Assembly: GCA_964453645.1 (NCBI GenBank)
Contig: CAYVRJ010000009.1
Location: 1 to 64,000, forward strand
Length of the DNA: 64,000 nucleotides
From: CAYVRJ01 sp964453645
GTDB lineage: Bacteria; Bacillota; Clostridia; Christensenellales; JAWKQI01
Reading direction: 5' to 3'
Shown: positions 26,601 through 32,857 of the stretch, piece by piece
How the letters are laid out: each line of letters opens with the position of its first letter
Position numbering within the stretch: the stretch's first letter is position 1
Notes under the pieces: model-generated
The model's input: the letters and a program-made list of their open reading frames with translations, nothing else
What the model was told of the DNA's origin: nothing
Database searches by the model: none
Position numbers and translations under genes: made by a program

Positions 26601-27889
26601 GCCGTATCACCCGACGAAAGGTTCAGCCTAAAGTTTAGGGTGTACACAACCCGGTTGTAATACACGTTGACAACGCTCAGGCCGTTGCCAAGCAGGGTGG
26701 TTTGGGTTGTTCTTGCATATTCGAAGTATTTAATAGTCTTCTTATACGAAGCTGCAACGTCTGTGATCACCGATCCGGCGGGGCCTTGAGCCGACACAGA
26801 GTCGTAGAACATATAGTCGCCAATGCCCTGGGGATCACCCTTCACGTTGGGTTTTTCAATCCAGTAGGCAATGGTGTAGTTTACAGTCTTGGGTGTCCAA
26901 ACGGCATATAATCTCAAAATATCCTTTACAGGAGTTGAGAAATCGTACTCCGCACCGTTTTGGCTCACAGACCAGTGAGAAAAATCAAATCCGTCCCGAG
27001 TGGGGGCAGCGGGCCGCTGTGCGTTTTCGCCGTCTACCACTGTTTGGGGTTCGATCTGCGTACCTTCAGAGAAGAAGAATACGTAGTGGGTGTTGGAGAA
27101 TTTGGGCACTAAGTCCAAATCTCTGGTTGCCGGGCTACCGAAAGCAAACTGGCTGTCTTGACCTTCAATTGTCCAATATATAAAGCGTTGATTTTCGGGG
27201 GGAGTGACAACAAAGCCGGTTTCAGGAATGGGTGCACCTGCGTCGATATCTTTGGAATCGACGACAAATCCATTCACCTTAAAGCGGATGAGGTACTTAC
27301 TGCTAAACTGTGCATAAAGGCCAATGTCTTGCTGGATGGCCGATGAAAAATCATACTCTTCCAGTTCTCCCTGGGCGTTGCGAATAAACCAACCCCTAAA
27401 GGATACTGCGTTTGCCGGATAGGCCGAAACATCGGGTGCGGGCTGTTGGGGTATACTTCTGCCCTTCACCGTTTGAATTTTGTCGCCATACTGCTTGCCA
27501 TCTACAAACAGGGTGACATAGACGATCTGCTCTTCCTCTTCTAACCCAAGGGGTGCAAGTTCGAGTTCTTCTTCTAAAGGTTTCTCCTCGTCCTCTCCTC
27601 CGGGTATCGTGCCCTCTTGATTGTTTTCTTTTCCTTCATCCGAGGGTTCTTGTTTGTCGGCATCCACCGAACCCCCCTCGTTGGAAGCACTTCCTCCTTC
27701 GGAAGCAAGCCCGGGATCGGAAGGCCCAGGATCTACATTGGAACCGCTCTCAGCTCCTTCGGTTCCGCCCTCAGCTGGGGATTCCACAGCCGGAGCATCC
27801 ACAGGGATATCGTCGTCGGCAAAAACGCCCAGCTGTACCATGCCGAGCACCATGATGATTGCCAACACAACCCCGATCAATCGTTTCAT
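20645..27889 (-). CDS. Giant surface protein with InlB-type and MBG repeats, C-terminal membrane anchor
   Basis: A 2414-residue exported protein. The start is ATG 27889, seven bases after GGAGGG, giving a signal peptide (MKRLIGVVLAIIMVLGM, cut near VFA). An acidic low-complexity linker follows (about 25-115). Listeria-Bacteroides (InlB B-type) repeats occupy about 130-1000. About 14 MBG-type beta modules follow (about 1005-2190; KVYDG, KVYGQPDP, NYDI..PG.L.V patterns). A Gly/Thr-rich linker (about 2193-2243) leads to a transmembrane helix (about 2278-2305) and a charged loop. Two more hydrophobic spans and an acidic tail end the protein. There is no LPXTG. It is probably an adhesin or stalk. 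The gene is flanked by two related small genes. Confidence 0.88.
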   Translation of the reverse strand: MKRLIGVVLAIIMVLGMVQLGVFADDDIPVDAPAVESPAEGGTEGAESGSNVDPGPSDPGLASEGGSASNEGGSVDADKQEPSDEGKENNQEGTIPGGEDEEKPLEEELELAPLGLEEEEQIVYVTLFVDGKQYGDKIQTVKGRSIPQQPAPDVSAYPANAVSFRGWFIRNAQGELEEYDFSSAIQQDIGLYAQFSSKYLIRFKVNGFVVDSKDIDAGAPIPETGFVVTPPENQRFIYWTIEGQDSQFAFGSPATRDLDLVPKFSNTHYVFFFSEGTQIEPQTVVDGENAQRPAAPTRDGFDFSHWSVSQNGAEYDFSTPVKDILRLYAVWTPKTVNYTIAYWIEKPNVKGDPQGIGDYMFYDSVSAQGPAGSVITDVAASYKKTIKYFEYARTTQTTLLGNGLSVVNVYYNRVVYTLNFRLNLSSGDTATWTWADGSKNGTYATYTFTGKFEQDVYNQWPSNGETVTIKRYDSSKNDSIYKIEGWTDANGSGTTMLTMRRYLVPDLLPSSGTVINWNARWVTSQNLYSVNYWFETLEGQNGTDALTGNSSTAGRKYALSDEYTQMLPSSADITGKQIDGVTFVSTNNATRTEDGKTVYVRNFYYNRDRTNIRFVTNGGNALPGVSSVKHGQDIGRYKPADPEKANSIFAGWYYDADFNLPVDWQGDIVSASANRVNLDLFAKWESNDNIVEFHDRGLGSRVIKTSGVANGGYVRPGDSVTMIVDGVTYAVAPGEVVPGYGQFINWYWMMGSQPVAFSYDMPINQNLKLYANWKTSGFRMTYEKGIATSGTPPTDGRSYDIGTQTRIMENSGNLVASGMAFIGWRSSVNNKLHYAGEIYTVNGSTTMTADFAPTSSLYTLTFESGDGSNQTAVRHVPIGAPSTNLPDAGMFNRQGYAITGWQLKGTSTTYGVGADYTATGDATFVAIWSENKYAITFVAGSNGTLQGTVDGTKVFSNIAHGTKWGAAIGAIPTPVANPGYYFTGWSPALPESSSDILGSMEYRAIFAVRRNILITANSAEKVYDGTALRAVGASSNDLTANESLQVTMTAASSITSVGVADNVISTYKIMRGGVDVSSEYTVTTRPGKLEVTKASITIDVTAVDKEKNYGDTDPAFSVTITPANQPTWFNKDNLGITYTRELGENVRDGGYQVTPVVPSNFPNYTVNANAIPGVLTIKPRKLTVSTGSPEKVYDGTALTGDKNLITITSGNVVNNDDLGLSFKNSITDVGSVDNVVEYTNKNYDITFVPGKLTVKPRLFTITTTGKSVQYNGSTHVLDQFTYAGLAPNQTLVESSIKPSEGKSEIGVYDTLKVDASAIVINALGTNVKANYDIKVEPNTLSITQGAVVERSVTGFTGTYDASAHSISVGNLIAGDTVYYNTASNVENDNRWTTTNPSFVDAGDYTVHVKVVNSNYATYLGTGYINISKRAITAKVDDTSKTFGQSDPTFTWSLADNTTMAPGEQKGTLSVDIRRTNAAVNDAGTYVGVLVASTGNANTNKNYEITYKPGTFTIHKKVAELDSVTVKSTSKVYGQPDPTFELTNPGSLVGGSYRIEFTREKQSTREGENVGNYRITATITPTSPNYDFTGAVNAGTLNITPAKLTVKADDKPVDYGNPAPAFTYTLSGFVNGDNVTSSDIVGMPRLTSVYTVASPKGTYDIIAERGNNFSSTNYNFEFIKGTLTVAPRKITVTTGSASKTYDDTPLTANTYSVSEGNLVNGDGLNMIINGSQTNYGSSYNNAVYDNNPNYDISLVPGTLRVDQRPLTIVTSDDVKVYNGEQFALEGYEVKNLVNGHEFGGTILPSEKVGPDVDVYPGLKVNAAGATITAGGRDVKGNYVIKVEPGILSLVKADAQLPVITNYDGDYDGAEHGIEVTDVVDSELFYNTVSSNPDGAGWSKTLPTFRDAGNYRVYVKAQSRNYNTRVVTTGTVNINKKGIKVRANDVELTYGQKLPDKYDWSTDLSNDENLKGEVADLKIQVATTLTEGADAGEYIGALVTTYDPVAAGNRNYQITCEDGDLKILPKTIDISTVKVGNGSKVYGDPDPEFALIDKGALAGQDENYEVRYERDTGENTGKYPIRAKIVPKSLNFGTEKEVAAGELTITPAPLTVVANSLTIGVGTPPPAYSASYRGFKNGDTATKNDIQGQAEFTSLYITNSPVGAYAISVAKGSLVSKNYDFVNFVNGVLTVTATAPTPSGGGTGGGGTGGGTGGTGGTGGTGGTGGTGGTGGTGTVDGTGTGTGTGAGTQNIGDNGVPGGAAETEIGEGDVPLAARAARSEWALLNLILVVITMFMTVILLMGYFMGKNKKEETDENAVAEQSAAEQQTDGEDKSVLKRKGFLRIMSIIPAIISVIAFILTEDMRLPMVIVDKWTLLMAAIAAVQIVICIFAVKKYKNDGDDNNQDTIEEPEPQHA

Positions 27890-27963
27890 AATCATTCCCT
27901 CCATAAATACTTGATATAAGTCCTTTTCATGTAGCAAGTAACTCGTTTATAATGAAGTATACA

Positions 27964-28143
27964 CTAGATGTTACTCTCGTCCACTGCACTGTCTAATAGT
28001 TTAATGAGTTCCAGTGCAGAGCGGAAAGGTTTCTCCTCGTTTTTTTCCACCCACTTGACCTTTCCCTGCCAGGTGGCGTTTTGGCGATATTGTATTTGCA
28101 CCACGAAGGTTGCTTTTTTTCCGGATTCATGCTGAGTATTCAT
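27964..28143 (-). CDS. 59-residue hypothetical protein, paralogue of the C-terminal module at 20094-20507
   Basis: The start is ATG 28143 after AAGGGAAGAG. An upstream TTG would overlap that site. The body KKATFVVQIQYRQNATWQGK, WVEKN and SALELIKLLDSAV matches the second half of the 137-residue protein beyond the giant gene. It is therefore either a free-standing version of that domain or a truncated copy. It lies 74 bases upstream of the giant gene on the same strand. The function is unknown. Confidence 0.7.
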   Translation of the reverse strand: MNTQHESGKKATFVVQIQYRQNATWQGKVKWVEKNEEKPFRSALELIKLLDSAVDESNI

Positions 28144-28498
28144 AACTCTTCCCTTCCACAAAACAAATGATCAAACATTTATCGTCAGTAAAATACTTCC
28201 TATCATGAAGATATTATTCTATCCATTTATTATTATATATGTTTATAGTCACAAAAACGGTCTCAATTTGGTATAATTTCATAATTTTTTAATTATTTTT
28301 TCTAAACTTCTGTGACCAAGTCTTTCCCATATATATGCGAACTGTCCAAGAAATATCAGCTTTTTGAGTACTTCATGTGACAGCCTACACATTTCCCCAA
28401 AATAATGTATGGTTCGTCACAGCGCATACTATATGTAGAATCAAAAACTCCCGACTGCACAAGCAATCGGGAGTGACACTGTTTAATTATTTATTTTA
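28144..28498. other. 355-base AT-rich gap without a recognisable gene
   Basis: It contains the terminator at 28442-28474. It also holds an inverted repeat TGTGAC (28376-28381) with GTCACA (28416-28421) about 40 bases apart, and an isolated TATAAT at about 28281 on the plus strand. A short RNA from there to the hairpin is conceivable, but no -35 or conserved structure supports it. No ORF with a ribosome binding site was found. Confidence 0.5.
28442..28474 (-). terminator. Terminator of the nucleotidase-like gene
   Basis: Minus-strand ACTCCCGATTGC (28474-28463) pairs with GCAGTCGGGAGT (28458-28447, one G-T pair), followed by TTTTTG. It lies 25 bases beyond the stop codon. Confidence 0.85.
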
Positions 28499-29077
28499 TT
28501 ATATAGAGTCAGTGATGGTTTCGTACACGTCGTCGAAGCTGTACACCCTAGAGATGTTGTGACCATCGCACTCCTTGTTGTAGGGAGCGTCGAAGCACAA
28601 AATTTTAAAATATTGGCTCAGCTTCTTGATGTTTTCAATGGAATCTTCGATCATCACGTCAATGCCGTTTTTAATACAGGTTTCGGACTTATCTTCCGAA
28701 CAAAAATAAATTTTGTCATATTGAATGTCGTGGCGCTTGAGCCACCGTTTTACAAAAAACCGCATGAGCATACCCAGCAGATTTTTCTTGTGGGAGAGCA
28801 CTCTGGAGGTGATGATAATGATCTCATTGCCCTCCTGCTTTAATTTTTCGATGGTATCTTTGGCACCGTCTCGGGGCGGCAGTTTCGATGCATATTGAAA
28901 TACGTGGCGAGTCCAAAACTTTTTTAATTCTTTGAAACTACAGCCAAAAATTTGAGAAACATCTGCACCCGAAGCATTGACGATTTTTTTATCTTTAAAA
29001 TGTCTTTCTCCAAACTTTAAATTGAAATTATGTAAGTCGGTGAGTACGCCGTCGATATCTACTCCTATCTTCAACAC
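28499..29077 (-). CDS. HAD-superfamily nucleotidase-like protein
   Basis: A 192-residue HAD phosphohydrolase of the NT5C/YqfW-like type. Motif I is GVDIDGVLTDL (two catalytic Asp), motif II IIIITSR, the motif III Lys lies near EDKSE, and motif IV is VMIEDSIENI. Such enzymes usually remove phosphate from nucleotides or sugar phosphates. The start is GTG 29077, five bases after GAGG. A TATAAT at 29117-29112 marks a likely promoter. The cap is small. The substrate cannot be deduced from the neighbours. Confidence 0.8.
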   Translation of the reverse strand: MLKIGVDIDGVLTDLHNFNLKFGERHFKDKKIVNASGADVSQIFGCSFKELKKFWTRHVFQYASKLPPRDGAKDTIEKLKQEGNEIIIITSRVLSHKKNLLGMLMRFFVKRWLKRHDIQYDKIYFCSEDKSETCIKNGIDVMIEDSIENIKKLSQYFKILCFDAPYNKECDGHNISRVYSFDDVYETITDSI

Positions 29078-29267
29078 TAAAACCTCATAAATATAATTTT
29101 CTTATATACCTATTATATCGCAAAGTTCGCATTTTGAAAACACCACACTTTTTTCCGAAAATGTAAATTTTAAAAAAAATCAAGCTTTTTTCTTATAAAA
29201 TAGTTAAAATTATATATTAAGGAAGAAATTTTCAATTTATTATAGTATTTTAAACTAAATTATCTAA

Positions 29268-29340
29268 TAAAAAATTTTGGGTTTCCAAAGGGTATTTTTA
29301 AAAATACCCTTTGGCGGTGCAGAGCTTAAGCCCTGCAAAG
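29268..29340. repeat. Palindromic mosaic element R1
   Basis: Its core is a perfect 30-bp palindrome: CCAAAGGGTATTTTT (29285-29299) and its exact complement (29300-29314). A second hairpin GCAG-GCTTAAGC-CTGC follows. It lies beyond the 3' end of the M24 gene and upstream of the nucleotidase gene. The same CCAAAGGG palindrome recurs in R4 and R7. Confidence 0.75.
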
Positions 29341-29349
29341 AATAACACC

Positions 29350-30522
29350 CTACTTTTCAATCAAATACGGCGTGTGGTTGAGCTTTTCACAACCCGACTC
29401 CGTAATCACATACCCGTCTTCAATGCGCAGCCCACCGAAGTTCGCCTCGAACATGGGAATATCCACCGACAAAACCATACCCGGCGCAAGTACATCCCTG
29501 CTGCTGGGCCCACAAATGGGTGGCTCAAACTCAATCACACCCACCGAGTGCAAACCCGAATAGAGGAAATACTCTCCAAATCCAGCATCAGCAACAACCT
29601 TTCGGCCCAATCCTTCCACAGTGCTGCCCACGATACCCGGCTTTAAATTCTCGTAACAAATTTTTTGCGCCGCAACGGCTGCATTTAGCGCCTTCACATA
29701 CGTCTCACCGGGATCGCCCACCGTTACCGTTCGACCAATCGCCCCGTGATACCCTTCGTATCTGGGCGCAAAGGTTAAAATCACCGCATCATTGGCTTCC
29801 ACTTTGTGCATAAGCGTTCTGGCTAAGATGGGTTTTGTGTTTTTGTTGGATGCAACAATGGTGTCGATACCCATCCCCTCCGACCCAGCCTTGCGCATGG
29901 CGTATTCGGCAGCAGCCGCAATTTCTCGTTCGTACACTCCCGGCTTGATCACACTAAGGGCAGCATCAATGCCAAGCTGGGCCAAATGATACGCATATTT
30001 GATGACTTCAATTTCTGCCTTGGATTTTACCGCACGAAGTTTATTAAGTTCCGCCGAACAATCCACCAACTCTGCACTGGACAACACCTTCCCAAAGGAA
30101 GTATAGGTTTCGTAACTCATTAAATCTTTGGCGCCAATACCCACTCTTTTTATAGAAGAAACGTCGGTGTGTTGCGCTACGATGTCGATTAAAGGCGTGA
30201 GGGTGGCAAAGGGATAGTCCTCGTCGGGGTGGGTGAACTCCTTCAAGCAGCGAATGTCCGCAATCACACTGTGAAGGTTTGCATACCCCACTGATTCGGG
30301 GCCAACGAGCAGAATGGGGTCACCCGATTTAAACATGAGCACACATGCCGGTTCGAAGTGGGTTTGTAGGTTACACAACCAGCGAACCAGTGCGTTGCCA
30401 TAGGTTGCGTGGTCGTCCGAATAGGCGATGAGCGCATCTAACCCCTGCTCGTCCATCATTTTGCGCACCTTTGTCCATCGCTCACTGTATTCTGTTTTGG
30501 GAATTGTGGGTAATGTGTTCAT
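29350..30522 (-). CDS. M24-family (aminopeptidase P/creatinase fold) protein lacking the Asp metal ligands
   Basis: A 390-residue protein with an N-terminal creatinase-like domain (about 10-150) and a C-terminal pita-bread domain (about 160-385). The His ligand (SGLHSVGV) and both Glu ligands (FEPP, RIEDGYVIT) are present. The two metal-binding aspartates are not: the usual D-x-G...s-D-x-x-R-T is VILTFAPRYEGYHGAIGRT, with Thr and Ala in their places. It may therefore be a creatinase-like metal-independent hydrolase or an inactive member rather than an Xaa-Pro peptidase. A simple annotation as Xaa-Pro aminopeptidase would be unsafe. Confidence 0.8.
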   Translation of the reverse strand: MNTLPTIPKTEYSERWTKVRKMMDEQGLDALIAYSDDHATYGNALVRWLCNLQTHFEPACVLMFKSGDPILLVGPESVGYANLHSVIADIRCLKEFTHPDEDYPFATLTPLIDIVAQHTDVSSIKRVGIGAKDLMSYETYTSFGKVLSSAELVDCSAELNKLRAVKSKAEIEVIKYAYHLAQLGIDAALSVIKPGVYEREIAAAAEYAMRKAGSEGMGIDTIVASNKNTKPILARTLMHKVEANDAVILTFAPRYEGYHGAIGRTVTVGDPGETYVKALNAAVAAQKICYENLKPGIVGSTVEGLGRKVVADAGFGEYFLYSGLHSVGVIEFEPPICGPSSRDVLAPGMVLSVDIPMFEANFGGLRIEDGYVITESGCEKLNHTPYLIEK

Positions 30523-30569
30523 GTGTAAAAATTCCTTTCAGTCGTATATTCTTATTAGCTGGAATAAGC

Positions 30570-30598
30570 TTGAAATTTATGTCGAAATATAGTATATT
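30570..30598 (+). promoter_or_regulatory. Sense promoter of cassette B with TGTCGAA in the spacer
   Basis: TTGAAA (30570-30575), a 17-nt spacer, TATATT (30593-30598). TGTCGAA (30580-30586) fills spacer positions 5-11, as in cassettes A and C. Confidence 0.6.
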
Positions 30599-30662
30599 AA
30601 ATGTGAGCACACCGCAAGGTGAACGACTGTGTTCCTTTCTACAAAAGAAAGGAGTGATGTTT

Positions 30663-30756
30663 ATGGTTCTGTTGGTTTTTGCAGTTCAAATTCTGCAGTT
30701 ACTAATTTCCGCTTATCGCTCTGTTTGTAGCCCTTACTGCCAACAAACACAAGTAA
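30663..30756 (+). pseudogene. Frameshifted copy of the small toxin-like membrane peptide (cassette B)
   Basis: ATG 30663 lies eight bases after AAAGGAG, which is buried in a leader hairpin (TCCTTTCT 30633-30640 with AGAAAGGA 30646-30653). As read, the frame runs to a TGA at 30782 and loses its hydrophobicity after 16 codons (…LLISAYRSVCSPYC). Dropping one base at 30711-30712 restores …LLISVIALFVALTANKHK and a TAA at 30754. That is codon-for-codon alignable with cassette A (…LLVSVIALIVAIKQLKNR) to the same stop. I therefore call it a one-base-insertion pseudogene, unless this base is a sequencing error. Confidence 0.65.
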
Positions 30757-30763
30757 GCAATAA

Positions 30764-30797
30764 GAAACAGCCGTCAACTTGACCGTTCGGCTGTTTC
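30764..30797. terminator. Shared 3' hairpin of cassette B
   Basis: GAAACAGCCG (30764-30773) pairs perfectly with CGGCTGTTTC (30788-30797). A U-rich stretch follows only on the minus strand, so it should terminate the antisense RNA best. Confidence 0.6.
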
Positions 30798-30845
30798 CGT
30801 CTTCTAATACATAAGATTGGAACACCGTTCATCGGTGTGTTCGTT
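30764..30845 (-). ncRNA. Candidate antisense RNA of cassette B
   Basis: A perfect sigma-A promoter (30880-30852) would start a minus-strand RNA near 30845. The RNA opens with a hairpin (30842-30820, GAACAC with GTGTTC plus CCG/CGG). It then reaches GAAACAGCCG...CGGCTGTTTC (30797-30764), followed by TTATTGC. That hairpin overlaps the 3' end of the sense transcript. The layout mirrors cassette A and type I antitoxins. The 3' end is assumed. Confidence 0.5.
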
Positions 30846-30851
30846 ATATCT

Positions 30852-30880
30852 ATTATAAAACGAGCAAATGCCGTTGTCAA
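30852..30880 (-). promoter_or_regulatory. Consensus antisense promoter of cassette B
   Basis: On the minus strand TTGACA (30880-30875), exactly 17 nt, TATAAT (30857-30852). No gene lies downstream on this strand except the toxin-like cassette read backwards. Confidence 0.75.
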
Positions 30881-30996
30881 CCTTTGCACCTTTTGTTTAT
30901 TAAAGTAACGTCACTGTGAATAATAAAATTCTATGGCATTTATGACATAATACTAGTGTTTGATAGTATATTATTTTGTTCTTGAGGTGTATTAGC

Positions 30997-31224
30997 ATGT
31001 ATTTTCCAAGACTAAAAGATTTAAGAGAAGATCGGGACTTAACCCAAAAGGAAGTGGCACATTATTTAAAAATTGATCAAAGGGTATACAGCACTTACGA
31101 AACGGGTATTCGTGAGATACCCTGTCATCACTTGATTTCCCTTGCCGATTTTTATGACACATCCACTGATTATATTTTGGGAAGAACCAACAACCCAGCT
31201 CCGCCTGTGCAAAAGAGTAGATAA
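30997..31224 (+). CDS. Small XRE-family helix-turn-helix regulator
   Basis: A 75-residue DNA-binding protein with one Cro/C1-type domain (about 4-60). RLKDLREDRDLTQKEVAHYL carries the HTH, and STYETGIREIP and YDTSTDYILGRT are the typical end of the fold. The start is ATG 30997, seven bases after GAGGTG. No effector domain is present, so it should act as a simple repressor. It is upstream of the RelB/YoeB pair but separated by its own promoter, and its target is unknown. Confidence 0.88.
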   Translation: MYFPRLKDLREDRDLTQKEVAHYLKIDQRVYSTYETGIREIPCHHLISLADFYDTSTDYILGRTNNPAPPVQKSR

Positions 31225-31286
31225 CGCTTTTAAAGCAGGGATAAATTTTCAAACTCATCCCATCTGAATAAATTTACATAATTCTA

Positions 31287-31315
31287 TTGACATTGTCAAC
31301 TAATTTGCGCATACT
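31287..31315 (+). promoter_or_regulatory. Promoter and palindromic operator of the relB-yoeB operon
   Basis: TTGACA (31287-31292), 17 nt, CATACT (31310-31315). The -35 is one arm of a perfect palindrome TTGACAtTGTCAA (31287-31299), a natural binding site for the antitoxin or the toxin-antitoxin complex. Autoregulation of this kind is usual for RelB-family operons. Confidence 0.6.
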
Positions 31316-31347
31316 ATGAATTAGAAAGCATTAGAGGTTGACCTACT

Positions 31348-31608
31348 ATGGCTCAAACAAACATTAACATTCGAATGGATGAAGATTTAAAAAAAGAATT
31401 TGATTTGTTTTGCAACTCTGTAGGCATGAGCATGACTGCGGCAGTGAATATTTTTGCAAAAACTGCCGTTCGTCAGCAGCGTATCCCCTTTGAAATCGTT
31501 GCCGATCCTTTTTATAGCCAAAAAAATCAGCAAAGGTTGGAGAAGTCAGCAAATTCATTAAATGCAGGGTTGGGTGTTCAACACGAGTTGATAGAAACCA
31601 ATGATTAA
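31348..31608 (+). CDS. RelB/DinJ-family antitoxin
   Basis: An 86-residue antitoxin. The N-terminal ribbon-helix-helix (TNINIRMDEDLKKEFDLFC, then GMSMTAAVNIFAKTAV) binds DNA, and the C-terminal tail (about 55-86) should wrap the toxin. It overlaps the toxin gene by 8 bases. Pairing of a RelB/DinJ antitoxin with a YoeB-type toxin, instead of YefM, is a known mixed arrangement in Firmicutes. Confidence 0.92.
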   Translation: MAQTNINIRMDEDLKKEFDLFCNSVGMSMTAAVNIFAKTAVRQQRIPFEIVADPFYSQKNQQRLEKSANSLNAGLGVQHELIETND

Positions 31609-31855
31609 AATTTGGTCTGAAGAAGCTTGGGAAGACTATGTGTTTTGGCAAGCCCAGGATAAAAAGACGTTAAAACGAATTAACTTACTCATCAAAGATA
31701 TAGAACGAAATGGTTTCTCCTCTTTGGGTAAACCTGAACCACTTAAAGGAAATTTGAGTGGTTTTTGGAGTGTTCGTATCGATGAATTTAACAGACTTGT
31801 TTATAAAATTCAAGACAATCAATTGCTTATCTCTCAATGCCGTTCACACTATTAG
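31601..31855 (+). CDS. yoeB: YoeB/Txe-family mRNA interferase toxin
   Basis: An 84-residue ribosome-dependent endoribonuclease toxin. Nearly all YoeB landmarks are present: IKIWSEEAWEDYVFWQ, LGKPEPLKGNLSGFWS (catalytic Glu), NRLVY (catalytic Arg) and the C-terminal SHY with the His-Tyr pair. It looks intact and active. It follows and overlaps its antitoxin, consistent with coupled translation. Confidence 0.94.
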   Translation: MIKIWSEEAWEDYVFWQAQDKKTLKRINLLIKDIERNGFSSLGKPEPLKGNLSGFWSVRIDEFNRLVYKIQDNQLLISQCRSHY

Positions 31856-31896
31856 CATCATAATAATGGAAGTTTATCCCAACCAGTTCACTACAG

Positions 31897-31925
31897 TTGC
31901 ATAATCCGACAAAAAATGATATACT
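31897..31925 (+). promoter_or_regulatory. Promoter of the amidase lipoprotein gene
   Basis: TTGCAT (31897-31902), 17 nt, TATACT (31920-31925), 34 bases before the ATG at 31959. Confidence 0.65.
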
Positions 31926-31958
31926 ATGTCAATACTAATAAAAGGAAATACTTTTGTT

Positions 31959-32798
31959 ATGATTCGTTTATATGTGGGTTTGTTGGCACTGTTGATGCTG
32001 TCCCTGCTCCTCTCCTGCGCTCCTGCCATTTTAGTGGACGAGCCTGCAAAGCAGCCTACCCAACAACCAACGCCAACCCAATCAGCAGCGTTACCCACCC
32101 CCATCCCAACGCTTAAGCCAACCCAAAAACCCCAGCCAACCCCCGAACCATCCCCCACAGAAGTGCCATTACCCCTTGCGGGCAAAATCATTGGGATTGA
32201 TCCGGGGCATCAAAAAAAGGCAAATAGCGAGCAAGAGCCGGTTGCCCCCGGTTCCTCTCAAACTAAAAATAAAGTGTCATCGGGCACCCAGGGCAGGTTC
32301 ACCAAAGTGCCTGAATATCAAGTGAATTTAGATGTTGGGCTGCTCCTTCGGGACAAACTCATGGATGCGGGTGCAACCGTTGTCATGACACGGGAGACCA
32401 ACGATGTAAACATTTCCAACGTGGAGCGGGCACAGTTTTTTAACGAAAACAACACGGACTACGCCCTGCGCCTCCACTGCAACGGCAACAACAACCAAGA
32501 GGTACACGGTGCGTTTATGCTCTGCCCCAAGGTAAATCCGTTTCTTCAAGACTGCAAGCGTGCATCCGAACTTATGATTCAGTCGTACTGCGCTTCCACG
32601 GGAGCAAAAAACTTGGGAGTGACCATTCGTTCGGATCAAACGGGATTTAATTGGTGTGAACGGATGATCGTCAACATTGAAATGGGTCACATGACCAACC
32701 AAACCGAAGACAACAACTTAACAAACAAGGACTATCAGCAAAAGATGGCCCAAGGGCTGTACGAGGGTATTCTAACCTACTTCGAGGTCGTTCAATAA
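31959..32798 (+). CDS. N-acetylmuramoyl-L-alanine amidase (Amidase_3) lipoprotein
   Basis: A peptidoglycan amidase cutting between MurNAc and L-Ala. ATG 31959 gives a lipoprotein signal (LALLMLSLLLSCAP, lipobox LLSC). A Pro/Thr-rich spacer (about 25-75) precedes the Amidase_3 domain. Zinc ligands are His in GIDPGH, Glu in VPEYQVNLD and His in RLHCNG. The catalytic Glu is in IEMGHMTN. The stop codon lies inside an intercistronic repeat that ends at the next gene, an M14 peptidase, so the two form a wall-hydrolase operon. Confidence 0.9.
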   Translation: MIRLYVGLLALLMLSLLLSCAPAILVDEPAKQPTQQPTPTQSAALPTPIPTLKPTQKPQPTPEPSPTEVPLPLAGKIIGIDPGHQKKANSEQEPVAPGSSQTKNKVSSGTQGRFTKVPEYQVNLDVGLLLRDKLMDAGATVVMTRETNDVNISNVERAQFFNENNTDYALRLHCNGNNNQEVHGAFMLCPKVNPFLQDCKRASELMIQSYCASTGAKNLGVTIRSDQTGFNWCERMIVNIEMGHMTNQTEDNNLTNKDYQQKMAQGLYEGILTYFEVVQ

Positions 32799-32840
32799 CT
32801 ATTTGTCACATCAGTGAAACGACGAAATGGAGTTTTTCGT
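32791..32840 (+). repeat. Intercistronic linker repeat, copy 1
   Basis: It starts at the amidase stop (ATAACTATTTGT shared with the fetA-fetB copy) and continues with CATCAGTGAAACGACGAAAT and GGAGTTTTTCGT (32809-32840). That second part is repeated with one mismatch at 32868-32899. In this copy no start codon follows the GGAG. Confidence 0.65.
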
Positions 32841-32857
32841 AAACAATTGTTTAATTA

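Noticed and set aside
28281..28474. Possible small RNA between a plus-strand TATAAT and the hairpin at 28447-28474
   Set aside because: There is no convincing -35, and the hairpin's U-tract fits the minus strand, so it is explained as the terminator of the nucleotidase gene.
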